This document shows positions 1 through 6,387 of a stretch of DNA of 6,387 nt, in pieces. A model generated the notes under the pieces. It saw only the letters and a list, made by a program, of their open reading frames with translations, was not told where the DNA came from and did no database searches. Position 1 is the stretch's first letter. Every line of letters begins with the position of its first letter. The DNA comes from Chthoniobacterales bacterium. Lineage in GTDB: Bacteria; Verrucomicrobiota; Verrucomicrobiia; Chthoniobacterales; UBA10450. Position numbers and translations under genes: made by a program. The DNA lies in NCBI GenBank assembly GCA_013697365.1, contig JACCXA010000002.1, positions 1-6,387 of the forward strand, given 5' to 3'.

Positions 1-1
1 C

Positions 2-736
2 GCCTGGACGACCAGTCGCTCAGGGAATCGCACCGTGGGGGCGATGCTCGTGGCGTTTGCCTTCAACGCCGTCTTGATGAAGCCCGACTGGCTTTATCTC
101 TGGGACGCCATTGACCTGTGCGTCTTCACCGTTATCGCGTGGGCATTGCTCGCACGCCGACCGCCCTGGGTGATCATCGCCGCCGTGATCGTCGAGACCT
201 TTAATCGGGAAATTGCATTGGTCCTGTCCTTCCTGGTCTTTCTGGAAGGTGTCGTTCACTGGCGGCAGACGGGAAGGGTCGCGCGAATGTTTGCCGGCTT
301 CGTCCTCGGCGTCGGAGGGCTGATTGTCATCATAGCTTTGAGGCGCGCCATGCTGATTGCGGAAGTGGGTCCGACCCGATGGCCGGGAACAACCGGACCA
401 GCAACCCTCAAGGTTTTGATTTGGAACAACGTTTGGTACTTCCGACATTTTTTCAGCAGCAAGCAAACTTTCATCGCAGACTTGCCCCAATGGTTTTTCG
501 TCGGCGCCGTCGCGGCCCGGCTTTTTTGGGATGCTGCGCTGACGAGGCATCGCCGGCCCGCCATTTGGATGGGGGCAGTGTTTCTCTTGGTCTGTATCTT
601 TGGGTACGCCATGGAGTGGAGGCTTTGGCTGGTCTTCGTGCCGTACCTGGCCTTCGTCCTCAGCGAAGATTCTCAGGGTCGCAGCCTCCCCAGAGCAGCG
701 GGAAGTCCTCACAAGATCGAGCGGGAGTCGCGATAG
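2..736 (+). CDS. Partial multi-pass membrane protein with NRE motif, N-terminus outside window
   Basis: The reading frame is open from the first bases of the window to a TAG stop, so the true start probably lies upstream. A GTG at 35 is the first start codon seen, but no ribosome binding site was recognised before it. Counting from that GTG, hydrophobic segments fall near residues 3-14, 25-40, 45-55, 59-71, 86-101, 152-165, 176-190 and 197-209. Two conserved-looking features stand out: ETFNREIAL near residues 54-62, and EWRLWLVFVPY near 194-204. I associate an 'NRE' helix plus a late 'E-R' helix followed by a Pro with uncharacterised bacterial polytopic proteins often found near GT-C glycosyltransferases. 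That link is from memory and the function is unknown. The charged C-terminal tail (about 210-233) is probably cytoplasmic. The gene converges on the minus-strand glycosyltransferase operon and so is not part of it. Confidence 0.72.
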   Translation, partial: AWTTSRSGNRTVGAMLVAFAFNAVLMKPDWLYLWDAIDLCVFTVIAWALLARRPPWVIIAAVIVETFNREIALVLSFLVFLEGVVHWRQTGRVARMFAGFVLGVGGLIVIIALRRAMLIAEVGPTRWPGTTGPATLKVLIWNNVWYFRHFFSSKQTFIADLPQWFFVGAVAARLFWDAALTRHRRPAIWMGAVFLLVCIFGYAMEWRLWLVFVPYLAFVLSEDSQGRSLPRAAGSPHKIERESR

Positions 737-894
737 TTGCCTATTCGATCGTCGGACCGGTCGAGCGGCGGTGAAGGGCGCGCAAGGAGCCGAAGGCCGA
801 CCCCTGTCGTTGGACACGCGTTGTCCTCCCGAGGCCGGCGAAGCGCGCCGAGGGACCTAGCGCAGGGTATTGGCATCCACCCGAACCCTCTATC

Positions 895-916
895 TCCACT
901 GTCTAGGCTAAGTGGA
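895..916. terminator. Weak hairpin in convergent junction, possible bidirectional terminator
   Basis: TCCACT at 895-900 and AGTGGA at 911-916 form a perfect 6-bp stem around a 10-base loop. It sits just beyond the minus-strand stop at 922-924, within the 185-bp gap between two convergent genes, where a shared terminator would be expected. There is no T-run on either side and the stem is short, so it may be chance. Nothing else in 737-921 resembles a gene or a regulatory site. Confidence 0.2.
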
Positions 917-921
917 TGACA

Positions 922-2715
922 CTAGCGCGAGATGGGAGTCCGCTCGTAAATGCGCACGCCCTTGACTGAATGCACCACCTGCCAGGTGGCAGGATCGTCC
1001 TGCACCGCCGGTAGCGCGTAGCGGCGCGAGACATCCAGAAAGCCCATCTCATCCACCACGACATGCGAAACCGGGACGGCTTCCAGGAGGCGGCGGGCAG
1101 TGGCGGCGTTCGATTCCATGGGCGGCAGGATAGCGCGGCGACCGGTCCTCAGATATAAAAAGTGCGGCGAAGTGGTAGAGATGATGGCGTCCGGCGAGGT
1201 GTTCGCCCCAAGCCAGGCGACGGCTTCCTCCCAGTCGCGCCAGGGAGCGTCATGATAGAAAAAGTGCCGGCCCTCGCGACCCTCCAGGGCGGAGGCAAAG
1301 GCGGGCGGGTCATTCTGCCGCACGCGAAAGACGCGAAAGACGGTGCGGACCTGGATGGCGAAGGTGAGAGCGAGAAGTCCAGCGAGTCCCCATTGCAGCA
1401 GACGAGCGAACCATCCCAGTTGCCGGGCACGAAGCGCGGCGCCGATCAGATCCTGCGCGCGCAAAACGGAGCTGCACCGAGACCACCCCAGCATGCCGCT
1501 AATGGTCAAAAAGGGCGCCACCGACGTGAGGTAACGAGAGAATTGCCCAGGCCAGGGCGTGGTGCAGATCAGGCCAAGGGACCCGAGAACGATGATCGGA
1601 ATCAGCCAGTTGCCGCGGCGGACAAACGCGATCAATCCGGCCACGACGAGCATTCCGAACGCGTAAATCGGCACCAGGACGATGTTCTCCGGAATAATGG
1701 GAATGAAATCAGACCCGCCGGGAGGTAGTCGGCGGAAGGTTTCCTCGAAGCGTCGCAAGGCCTCGCGCCAGTAGCCATCCTTCGTGCTGAGCGCCTCTCC
1801 CACAGCCGCCGGCATGCTGCAGAGATTAGTCGCCAATCGTCCGACCAATTTTTTGATGCTGGCCCGCCCCAGCTCAGGTCGAAAAGGATCGGTCAGGGCG
1901 ACGTTTTCGGCGTAGCTCACATTGTAGAACTGATAAGGCGCCCGCTGATATTCATAAGCGGGGTGCAGGTATTCGTTGCTCGTGCGTACGCGCTCGACGT
2001 ATCCCTGCCAGAGTGCGACCACGACGAAGGCCATGGCCGCACGCACGAGCGCCAACCGCCAGCGGCGCCGGATGAGCGCGTCGAAAACCCACGCGACGAA
2101 GAGTGCGAGGCCGGCGGTACGCAGGAGGAAAGAAGCGGCGGCGAGCGCGTAGGCAGCTAGCTCTCGCGGCCAAAGCCGTGACTTGAGCGGTTCCTTATTC
2201 GCGACCAGCGCGAACCCGACCGCGGCGAGAGCAAATGGAAGCTCCGCAAAAAGCAGGTCCGACATGAAAAACGTCATGACATGCAAAAGGCTGAGCGCCG
2301 TGGCCGCGACGGCCGCGGCCGGACGCAGGAACTTCCTGGCCAAAGTCAGGATGGCGACAGCGAAGAAGGCGAACATCGCGATATACGACGTCCGCAACCA
2401 CGGCGCCACGATCGCGGGATCCGTCGTCCGCAAAACCACCTGGTGCAGAGCGACGAAGGCAGGAAGGAGGGGCGGATACTGCAGCGCCTGGGGCGAACCG
2501 GGCTCGCTCGGGATTCGATATCCCTCACCCTTCGCGAGCGACGTGCCGAGCAGGTAGTAAACGCCCGCATCGTAACGGAGGTCGATCGGCCCCGAAAAGC
2601 GCGGGGCAAACAGGAGAAGCGCGATCACGATTACGACCGCCACATCCCATCGACGCCTCAGGCGCGCGCCCGCGGCACCCAGCAGAGTCCGACCGTTTCC
2701 GCTTTTCGCTTCCAT
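922..2715 (-). CDS. GT-C fold membrane glycosyltransferase (protein A', last gene of operon)
   Basis: This is a 597-residue integral membrane protein, inferred to move a sugar from a polyprenyl-phosphate carrier to an acceptor outside the cytoplasmic membrane. TM1 lies near residues 24-38. The first extracytoplasmic loop carries Asp49 in DLRYDAG, then a GEGYRIPSEPGSP segment and YPPLLP (80-85), the counterpart of the 'HPP' loop in ArnT-like enzymes. SDLLFAELPF (152-161) resembles the second acidic helix motif of such proteins. Further helices fall near 110-126, 132-150, 157-172, 186-212, 221-238, 344-364, 368-385, 395-412 and 442-458, and a soluble region occupies 465-597. ATG 2715 was chosen because it lies 17 bp after the preceding stop and gives an N-terminus similar in length to its paralogue. 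A TTG at 2778 would add 21 residues and overlap the previous gene by 46 bp. No Shine-Dalgarno is obvious, so translational coupling is possible. Membership in the GT39/PMT_2-like superfamily is fairly secure; the substrate is unknown. Confidence 0.85.
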   Translation of the reverse strand: MEAKSGNGRTLLGAAGARLRRRWDVAVVIVIALLLFAPRFSGPIDLRYDAGVYYLLGTSLAKGEGYRIPSEPGSPQALQYPPLLPAFVALHQVVLRTTDPAIVAPWLRTSYIAMFAFFAVAILTLARKFLRPAAAVAATALSLLHVMTFFMSDLLFAELPFALAAVGFALVANKEPLKSRLWPRELAAYALAAASFLLRTAGLALFVAWVFDALIRRRWRLALVRAAMAFVVVALWQGYVERVRTSNEYLHPAYEYQRAPYQFYNVSYAENVALTDPFRPELGRASIKKLVGRLATNLCSMPAAVGEALSTKDGYWREALRRFEETFRRLPPGGSDFIPIIPENIVLVPIYAFGMLVVAGLIAFVRRGNWLIPIIVLGSLGLICTTPWPGQFSRYLTSVAPFLTISGMLGWSRCSSVLRAQDLIGAALRARQLGWFARLLQWGLAGLLALTFAIQVRTVFRVFRVRQNDPPAFASALEGREGRHFFYHDAPWRDWEEAVAWLGANTSPDAIISTTSPHFLYLRTGRRAILPPMESNAATARRLLEAVPVSHVVVDEMGFLDVSRRYALPAVQDDPATWQVVHSVKGVRIYERTPISR

Positions 2716-2732
2716 TTGTGAGGCTGGATTCG

Positions 2733-4424
2733 TCAGGGTGCGTTCGGAGTCATCGCGGCCTCGGAGTTGGGCAACCAATCAAACGTGGGCGAATCCTTTG
2801 GTTGAAACCCGACGAGCCGGCCCGGGTCCAAATCGACCTCCTGAAAGACCACGGCGTTCGCGCGCAGCCAATCCTCTTCCGGAGCAGGCGCTCCGACGTC
2901 ATGGATCTTGACCAGGAACACTCTCGACCTGCCGGCGGCCAGCGAGTGCACCGATTCCGGCGCGCGGCGCGTTCCGAGTTGTTGGACCCACGAAGCAAAG
3001 GGAGGACCGTCTGGGTTAGCGTAGCGCGCCAGGCCGAGGACCCCGGAAGGAATGGAATGCACAAGGATCAAATCCGAGGAGTTGGCCTGTGCGCTGGCGA
3101 ATTCTGCGGCACGCCGGAAGGGCTGCCAGTTGCGGTCATCTTTCTGGTACATCTTCTGGAGCGGACGAATCCAGGATAGTGCAATAAACAAAAGCAAGGC
3201 GGGACCCAGCCAGCGTCCGAGACAAGCCAAACCGATCGCCGCCAGGAGATAAGCGGCCGGCAGGGCGGCGAGCGAGTAGCGAGAATGGTGCGCGCTGTAT
3301 GTCCCCTGCAGCAAATCCATCACGGTGGGCGCGAGGCAGGCGGCAATCAACCACATCCACAAGAGAAGGCGACCGCCGGTGAACATGCGCCAGCGCAGTC
3401 GCCACGCCATCGCCACTCCCGCCGCCGCGAAACAGGCCAGAGCCAGCGGCGTAGATCTTTGCCCGGGCCAAAACACAGAAAACCCGCCCGAGAAAAAATG
3501 CAGGAAGTGATTGACCGTGGCGCGCCCGCGTTCGAAATCCGCTGACCTCAGGTGCAACCAACCCTGGGTGATCCGCCAGCGACTGAAGGAGTCCGGTACG
3601 AACAGATACCAGGGCAGGATCGCCAGACCGCAGACGAGGATGCACGCCAGAAGACGTCGGCGCGGAAAGTTGCCGGGGCTGAGCAGAAGAAACGCAACCA
3701 TGGCCAGCCAGGGCCAAAGGAAAAAGTAGTGCGTCAAAAATCCCAGAGCCGAGGTCCCGACCCACGACGCATGGAGGAGCCACCCGCTTCTCTCCTGTTG
3801 GAGGAGCAGCGAAACCCAGGCCGTGCCCAGGACGCACAACCACAGGAGCGAGTACATGCGCCCTTCCGTGGAAAAATAAACGCCCAGTGGAGAGAGGGCG
3901 AAAAGCAGACACGCCGGCACCACGGCCGATTGGCCTCCGATGCGGCGAGCAACGGCGGCCAGCAACGGCAGGCAGGCTAGCGAACAGAGGATCGAAAAGA
4001 GACGCAGAATCACGTCGCTCGTGCCGAGCAGCCGAGTCCAGGCGTAAAGCAGGAGATAGTAAAACGGCGGACTCGTATCGGAAAGAAAGACGGCCCGCAC
4101 CACGCGTGCGACACCAGCGGGTGGATCGTCGTGGTTCATGTAGCGGCGCAGCTCGTTCGCATTCACTGGATGCTCTTGTTCGACGAAATCACCCAGGGCC
4201 GGGTTGGCCGACGTCGGCGGATGTTCGAGGCTATGGCCGGTGGAAATGGCGAGTGAGAAAATCTCGTCCGACCAGAGGCTGCTTCGAGGGGCCAGACCGA
4301 CCCGCACCAGCGCCGCGAGAAGAAACGTGCCGAGCAGGAGCCAGTACGTCCAACCCCCGGCCGACGGCAGAGGCGGCCGGGTCGCGGCCTGCTTCACGTC
4401 AATGCTGGGCCGCGAACCGCTCAT
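2733..4424 (-). CDS. GT39/ArnT-like membrane glycosyltransferase (protein B, middle gene)
   Basis: This is a 563-residue polytopic protein and the most canonical GT-C enzyme here. TM1 lies near residues 27-42 and is followed by SLWSDEIFSL (49-58), where Asp53-Glu54 match the acidic pair of the first periplasmic loop in GT39/PMT_2 enzymes. TSPPFYYLLLYAW (117-129) matches the HPP-type loop. LSPLGVYFS (177-185) and EGRMYSL (187-193) are typical of the next helices, with LTHYF (230-234) and HSRYSLAALP (380-389) later. A soluble tail follows the last helix (about 405-420) and begins with RNWQPFRRAAEF. The family uses polyprenyl-phosphate sugars; the acceptor is unknown. ATG 4424 was chosen because GGAGAG precedes it by about 10 bases and the hydrophobic N-terminus follows naturally. 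An upstream in-frame extension to 4679 would only reread the neighbouring gene in another frame. GTG 4397, one base after the upstream stop, lacks a ribosome binding site. The gene overlaps the upstream gene by 26 bp, suggesting coupled translation. Confidence 0.9.
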   Translation of the reverse strand: MSGSRPSIDVKQAATRPPLPSAGGWTYWLLLGTFLLAALVRVGLAPRSSLWSDEIFSLAISTGHSLEHPPTSANPALGDFVEQEHPVNANELRRYMNHDDPPAGVARVVRAVFLSDTSPPFYYLLLYAWTRLLGTSDVILRLFSILCSLACLPLLAAVARRIGGQSAVVPACLLFALSPLGVYFSTEGRMYSLLWLCVLGTAWVSLLLQQERSGWLLHASWVGTSALGFLTHYFFLWPWLAMVAFLLLSPGNFPRRRLLACILVCGLAILPWYLFVPDSFSRWRITQGWLHLRSADFERGRATVNHFLHFFSGGFSVFWPGQRSTPLALACFAAAGVAMAWRLRWRMFTGGRLLLWMWLIAACLAPTVMDLLQGTYSAHHSRYSLAALPAAYLLAAIGLACLGRWLGPALLLFIALSWIRPLQKMYQKDDRNWQPFRRAAEFASAQANSSDLILVHSIPSGVLGLARYANPDGPPFASWVQQLGTRRAPESVHSLAAGRSRVFLVKIHDVGAPAPEEDWLRANAVVFQEVDLDPGRLVGFQPKDSPTFDWLPNSEAAMTPNAP

Positions 4425-6225
4425 AGATATGTGTCTCTCCAAAGCTCTGCACGAGACGCCAGCCTTCGGGGTCACTCTCCACCGCGGGCAGCGCGTAGCG
4501 CCGCGAAACATCGAAGTAATCCAGCTCATCCACGATGAGGTAGGAGACCGGCACGGCCGCGAGCAGCCCGCGCGCGCGCACCACGTCCGAATCCATTGGG
4601 GGCAGGACAGCACGGAGACCGGTGCGTAGATAACAGTAATGCGGTGTGGTGGTGGCCACGATCGCCTTGGCGTCGGCACGCTCTTTTATCCAGGCGGCAG
4701 CCTCCTCCAAATTCCTCCAGGACTCGTCATGAAAGAACAGGTTCGCGCCCGGGCCTCCCTCCCGGCCGAGGGGCAGGGCGAGAGGATCGGTCAGACGCGC
4801 GACGAAGATTCGACGCGCCGTGCGCACCTGGATTGCAAAGGAGAGCACCAGTAGCGCTGCGACTGTGAAGCGTCCCAGAATGGCAACCCATCGCAGGCCG
4901 CGCGCGCGCAGAGCGGCACCGATCATATCTTCCGCTCGCAGCGCGGCGCGAATTCCGAGAAGAGCGAGGAACGCGCCGAGGACCAGGATGGAAGCAATTG
5001 GTGCGAGGTAACGCGGAAATTCACCGGGCCATGGGGTCGTGCACATCAGGGCGCAGGAAGCCAGAACGGTCAGAACAAGCAGCCACTCGCCCCGCCGGGC
5101 GAGGATCATCAGCCCCAAGGCAACGAGGATCCCAATCCCCAGGATGGCCGCGACCACGATGCTGCGTGGAATAAATGAAAGCTTGCTGCCGCTGCCAGCA
5201 GGCTGCTTGCGCAAGGCTTCCTCCAGGCGTTGCAACGTTTCATTCCAGTAAAGAAGCTTAGTGCTTACCGTCTCTCCCAGGGCCAGTGGCATGCTGGCCA
5301 GGTTCGTCGCCAGCCTCAAGACCATGGTCCCAGCGTCCAACTTTCCTAACTCTGGACGAAATGGATCAACGAAAGCGGCGTTCTCTGCATAACTGACATT
5401 ATAGAACAGGTAAGGCGCCCGCTGGTAGGCATAGGCGGGATGACGATATTCGTCGCTCAGGCGCACTCGCTCGACGTATCCCTGCCAGCACACGATCGGC
5501 ACTAGCGCCATCGCGCAGCGCCCAAACGCCAGCCGCCAGCGCCGCCAGATGAGCGCCTCGAGTATCCAGGCAATAAAGAGCGCGGCGCCGGCGGTGCGGA
5601 GAAGGAAAGCAGCGGCGGCGATGATGAATGCGAGCAACTCGCGCGGCCAGGAAAGCGGCGAATCCGTGCGTGCAGTTCGACCGAAAATTACGAACGCGAG
5701 GCAGGCGACCGCGAACGGAAGTTCCGTGATCACCAACTCGGGCATGAGGATGCCCCAAAACTGGAACAGGCAGACGGCTGTAGCCGCGACGGCCAGGAGC
5801 GACGAGAGATATCGTCTCGTCAGGACGAAAATCGAGCACGCGTAGACTACGAAAAGTGCGGCGTAACTTTTGCGAAGTAATGGCGCTACGATCGCCGGAT
5901 CTGTGCTCTGCAAAGCCCATTGGTGTAATGCAACAATGGCAGGCAGGAGAGGTGGATACTGCAGGGCTTCCGGCGATCCTGGCTCGCTCGGGATTCGGTA
6001 GCCCTGGCCTGTGGCCAGCGACGTCCCAAGCAGGTAACAGATCCCTGCGTCCCACCGCAGATCGATCGGGCCAACTCCTCTCGGAGCAAGAAGCAGAACG
6101 GCAAGCGCAATCACCGCGACCAACGGCCCACACCGCGAGATTAATCCTGGCAGGCGTTCTCGGGCCCCGGCCGAGCGCACAGCCGGCCACGGGAGAACCT
6201 CTTTCAGGTCGCTTCCGATCTTCAC
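4399..6225 (-). CDS. GT-C fold membrane glycosyltransferase (protein A, paralogue of A')
   Basis: This 608-residue polytopic protein is homologous along its whole length to the product of 922-2715. By hand count about 80 of 130 positions are identical between its residues 51-180 and residues 41-170 of the paralogue. TM1 lies near 33-48. The first loop carries Asp59 in DLRWDAG, then GQGYRIPSEPGSP and YPPLLP (90-95). Glu168 lies in VITELPF. LRTAGAALFIAW (209-220) is a conserved helix, and a long extracytoplasmic loop spans about 248-350. Late helices fall near 356-375, 380-395, 408-424 and 450-466, and a soluble region covers 475-608. The start is GTG 6225, because an in-frame TGA lies at 6240-6238 and no ATG occurs before TM1. 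A GTG at codon 16 is possible. No strong ribosome binding site is visible. It probably uses a lipid-linked sugar at the outer membrane face; donor and acceptor are unknown. Confidence 0.86.
   Translation of the reverse strand: MKIGSDLKEVLPWPAVRSAGARERLPGLISRCGPLVAVIALAVLLLAPRGVGPIDLRWDAGICYLLGTSLATGQGYRIPSEPGSPEALQYPPLLPAIVALHQWALQSTDPAIVAPLLRKSYAALFVVYACSIFVLTRRYLSSLLAVAATAVCLFQFWGILMPELVITELPFAVACLAFVIFGRTARTDSPLSWPRELLAFIIAAAAFLLRTAGAALFIAWILEALIWRRWRLAFGRCAMALVPIVCWQGYVERVRLSDEYRHPAYAYQRAPYLFYNVSYAENAAFVDPFRPELGKLDAGTMVLRLATNLASMPLALGETVSTKLLYWNETLQRLEEALRKQPAGSGSKLSFIPRSIVVAAILGIGILVALGLMILARRGEWLLVLTVLASCALMCTTPWPGEFPRYLAPIASILVLGAFLALLGIRAALRAEDMIGAALRARGLRWVAILGRFTVAALLVLSFAIQVRTARRIFVARLTDPLALPLGREGGPGANLFFHDESWRNLEEAAAWIKERADAKAIVATTTPHYCYLRTGLRAVLPPMDSDVVRARGLLAAVPVSYLIVDELDYFDVSRRYALPAVESDPEGWRLVQSFGETHIYERFAAQH
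4413..4440 (-). promoter_or_regulatory. Ribosome binding site that fixes the start of protein B
   Basis: On the minus strand GGAGAG is followed by about ten bases and then ATG at 4424-4422. It lies inside the coding sequence of the upstream gene, whose TGA stop is at 4401-4399. This decides the start in favour of ATG 4424 over GTG 4397, which has no such element. It is the only convincing Shine-Dalgarno-like match seen at a start in this operon. Confidence 0.5.
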
Positions 6226-6237
6226 CCGTTTATTCTT

Positions 6238-6387
6238 TCAGTGAACCACGCCGGTCACGTAATGGACGAGACCGGGGAACAATCGCCGATCCCTTAGCGT
6301 CCCCTCTCGTCCGACGTCGAACTCGAGAATGGGACCGTTCGCGGCCGCTGGTCCGACCCACGATCTTATGCTGGCCGGCCGGCTGTA
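6238..6387 (-). CDS. Possible C-terminal fragment of an upstream operon gene, unrecognised
   Basis: Read on the minus strand, 49 codons are open from the window edge to TGA 6240-6238, ending 12 bp before the GTG of the next gene. The product ends with segments such as NGPILEFDVGREGTLRD followed by RRLFPGLVHYVTGVVH, which read like a folded protein end rather than noise. About 35 of 49 third codon positions are G or C. The operon-like spacing is also suggestive. Against it, the stretch is short, and at least one other minus-strand frame and a plus-strand frame are also largely open, as is common in GC-rich DNA. I do not recognise the family. If it is not coding, this 162-bp stretch (6226-6387) is the leader of the operon, and I saw no convincing -35/-10 pair in it. 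Confidence 0.35.
   Translation of the reverse strand, partial: YSRPASIRSWVGPAAANGPILEFDVGREGTLRDRRLFPGLVHYVTGVVH

Noticed and set aside
20..817. Long minus-strand open frame opposite the left-edge membrane gene
   Set aside because: Its product is hydrophilic and low in complexity (Pro, Arg, Gly, Asp, Gln rich), with no domain-like pattern, as expected from the antisense of a hydrophobic GC-rich gene.
777..849. 7-bp inverted repeat GGCGCGC / GCGCGCC in the convergent gap
   Set aside because: The arms are 59 bp apart, very GC-rich and without a T-run. Such matches are expected by chance in GC-rich DNA.
1162..1728. Plus-strand open frame of 188 codons inside gene A'
   Set aside because: It has an Arg/Gly/Asp/Gln-rich composition without recognisable structure and lies fully antisense to a well-supported conserved gene.
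4425..4679. An 85-residue N-terminal extension of protein B in the same frame
   Set aside because: It lies wholly within the coding sequence of gene A in another frame, is rich in Cys, Trp and Arg unlike the rest, and merely rereads the conserved C-terminus of A. ATG 4424 has a ribosome binding site.
6340..6384. GCGGCCGC and GCCGGCCGGC palindromes near the right edge
   Set aside because: They are short GC-only palindromes that occur readily in this base composition, with no spacing or repetition that would suggest an operator.
6226..6387. Search for a promoter of the minus-strand operon
   Set aside because: The best hexamer pair (GTGACC, 17 bp, GAATAA) matches the -10 consensus poorly and would place transcription start at the start codon, so it is not reported as a feature.
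1..6387. tRNA, rRNA, CRISPR arrays, insertion sequences, toxin-antitoxin or defence genes
   Set aside because: No cloverleaf-like segment, regularly spaced repeats, transposase-like protein or terminal inverted repeats were seen. The window is taken up by membrane protein genes.

Overview
This window is a GC-rich bacterial chromosome segment that is almost entirely coding and devoted to integral membrane proteins. No gene is a taxonomic marker. The GC content, the GTG start and the run of large GT-C-fold membrane glycosyltransferases without classical partner genes would suit a soil lineage such as Acidobacteriota or Verrucomicrobiota, but this is an impression and not a demonstration.

Layout. 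The left edge (2-736, + strand) holds the 3' part of a multi-pass membrane protein of unrecognised function with an 'NRE' motif. A convergent junction of 185 bp (737-921) follows, with one weak hairpin. The rest is a tight minus-strand gene run, read right to left: a possible partial ORF at the right edge (6387-6238), GT-C protein A (6225-4399), GT-C protein B (4424-2733, overlapping A by 26 bp) and GT-C protein A' (2715-922, 17 bp after B). The spacing indicates one operon. No promoter could be identified, and the real one probably lies beyond the right edge or in the last 160 bp.

Function. B is a recognisable GT39/PMT_2/ArnT-like transferase, with an acidic WSDE first-loop motif, an EGRMYSL motif and a soluble C-terminal tail. 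A and A' are close paralogues of each other, clearly diverged from B, with the same overall plan: an acidic residue after TM1, about ten membrane helices and a soluble C-terminal region. Enzymes of this fold generally take sugars from polyprenyl-phosphate carriers and transfer them on the outer face of the cytoplasmic membrane, so the operon probably decorates a lipid, glycan or protein of the cell envelope. The acceptor and sugar cannot be read from the sequence.

Nothing here proves a new system. The most notable points are the A-B-A' arrangement (two paralogues flanking a different GT-C enzyme) and an almost invariant extracytoplasmic block shared by A and A' that I do not recognise from well-studied GT-C families.
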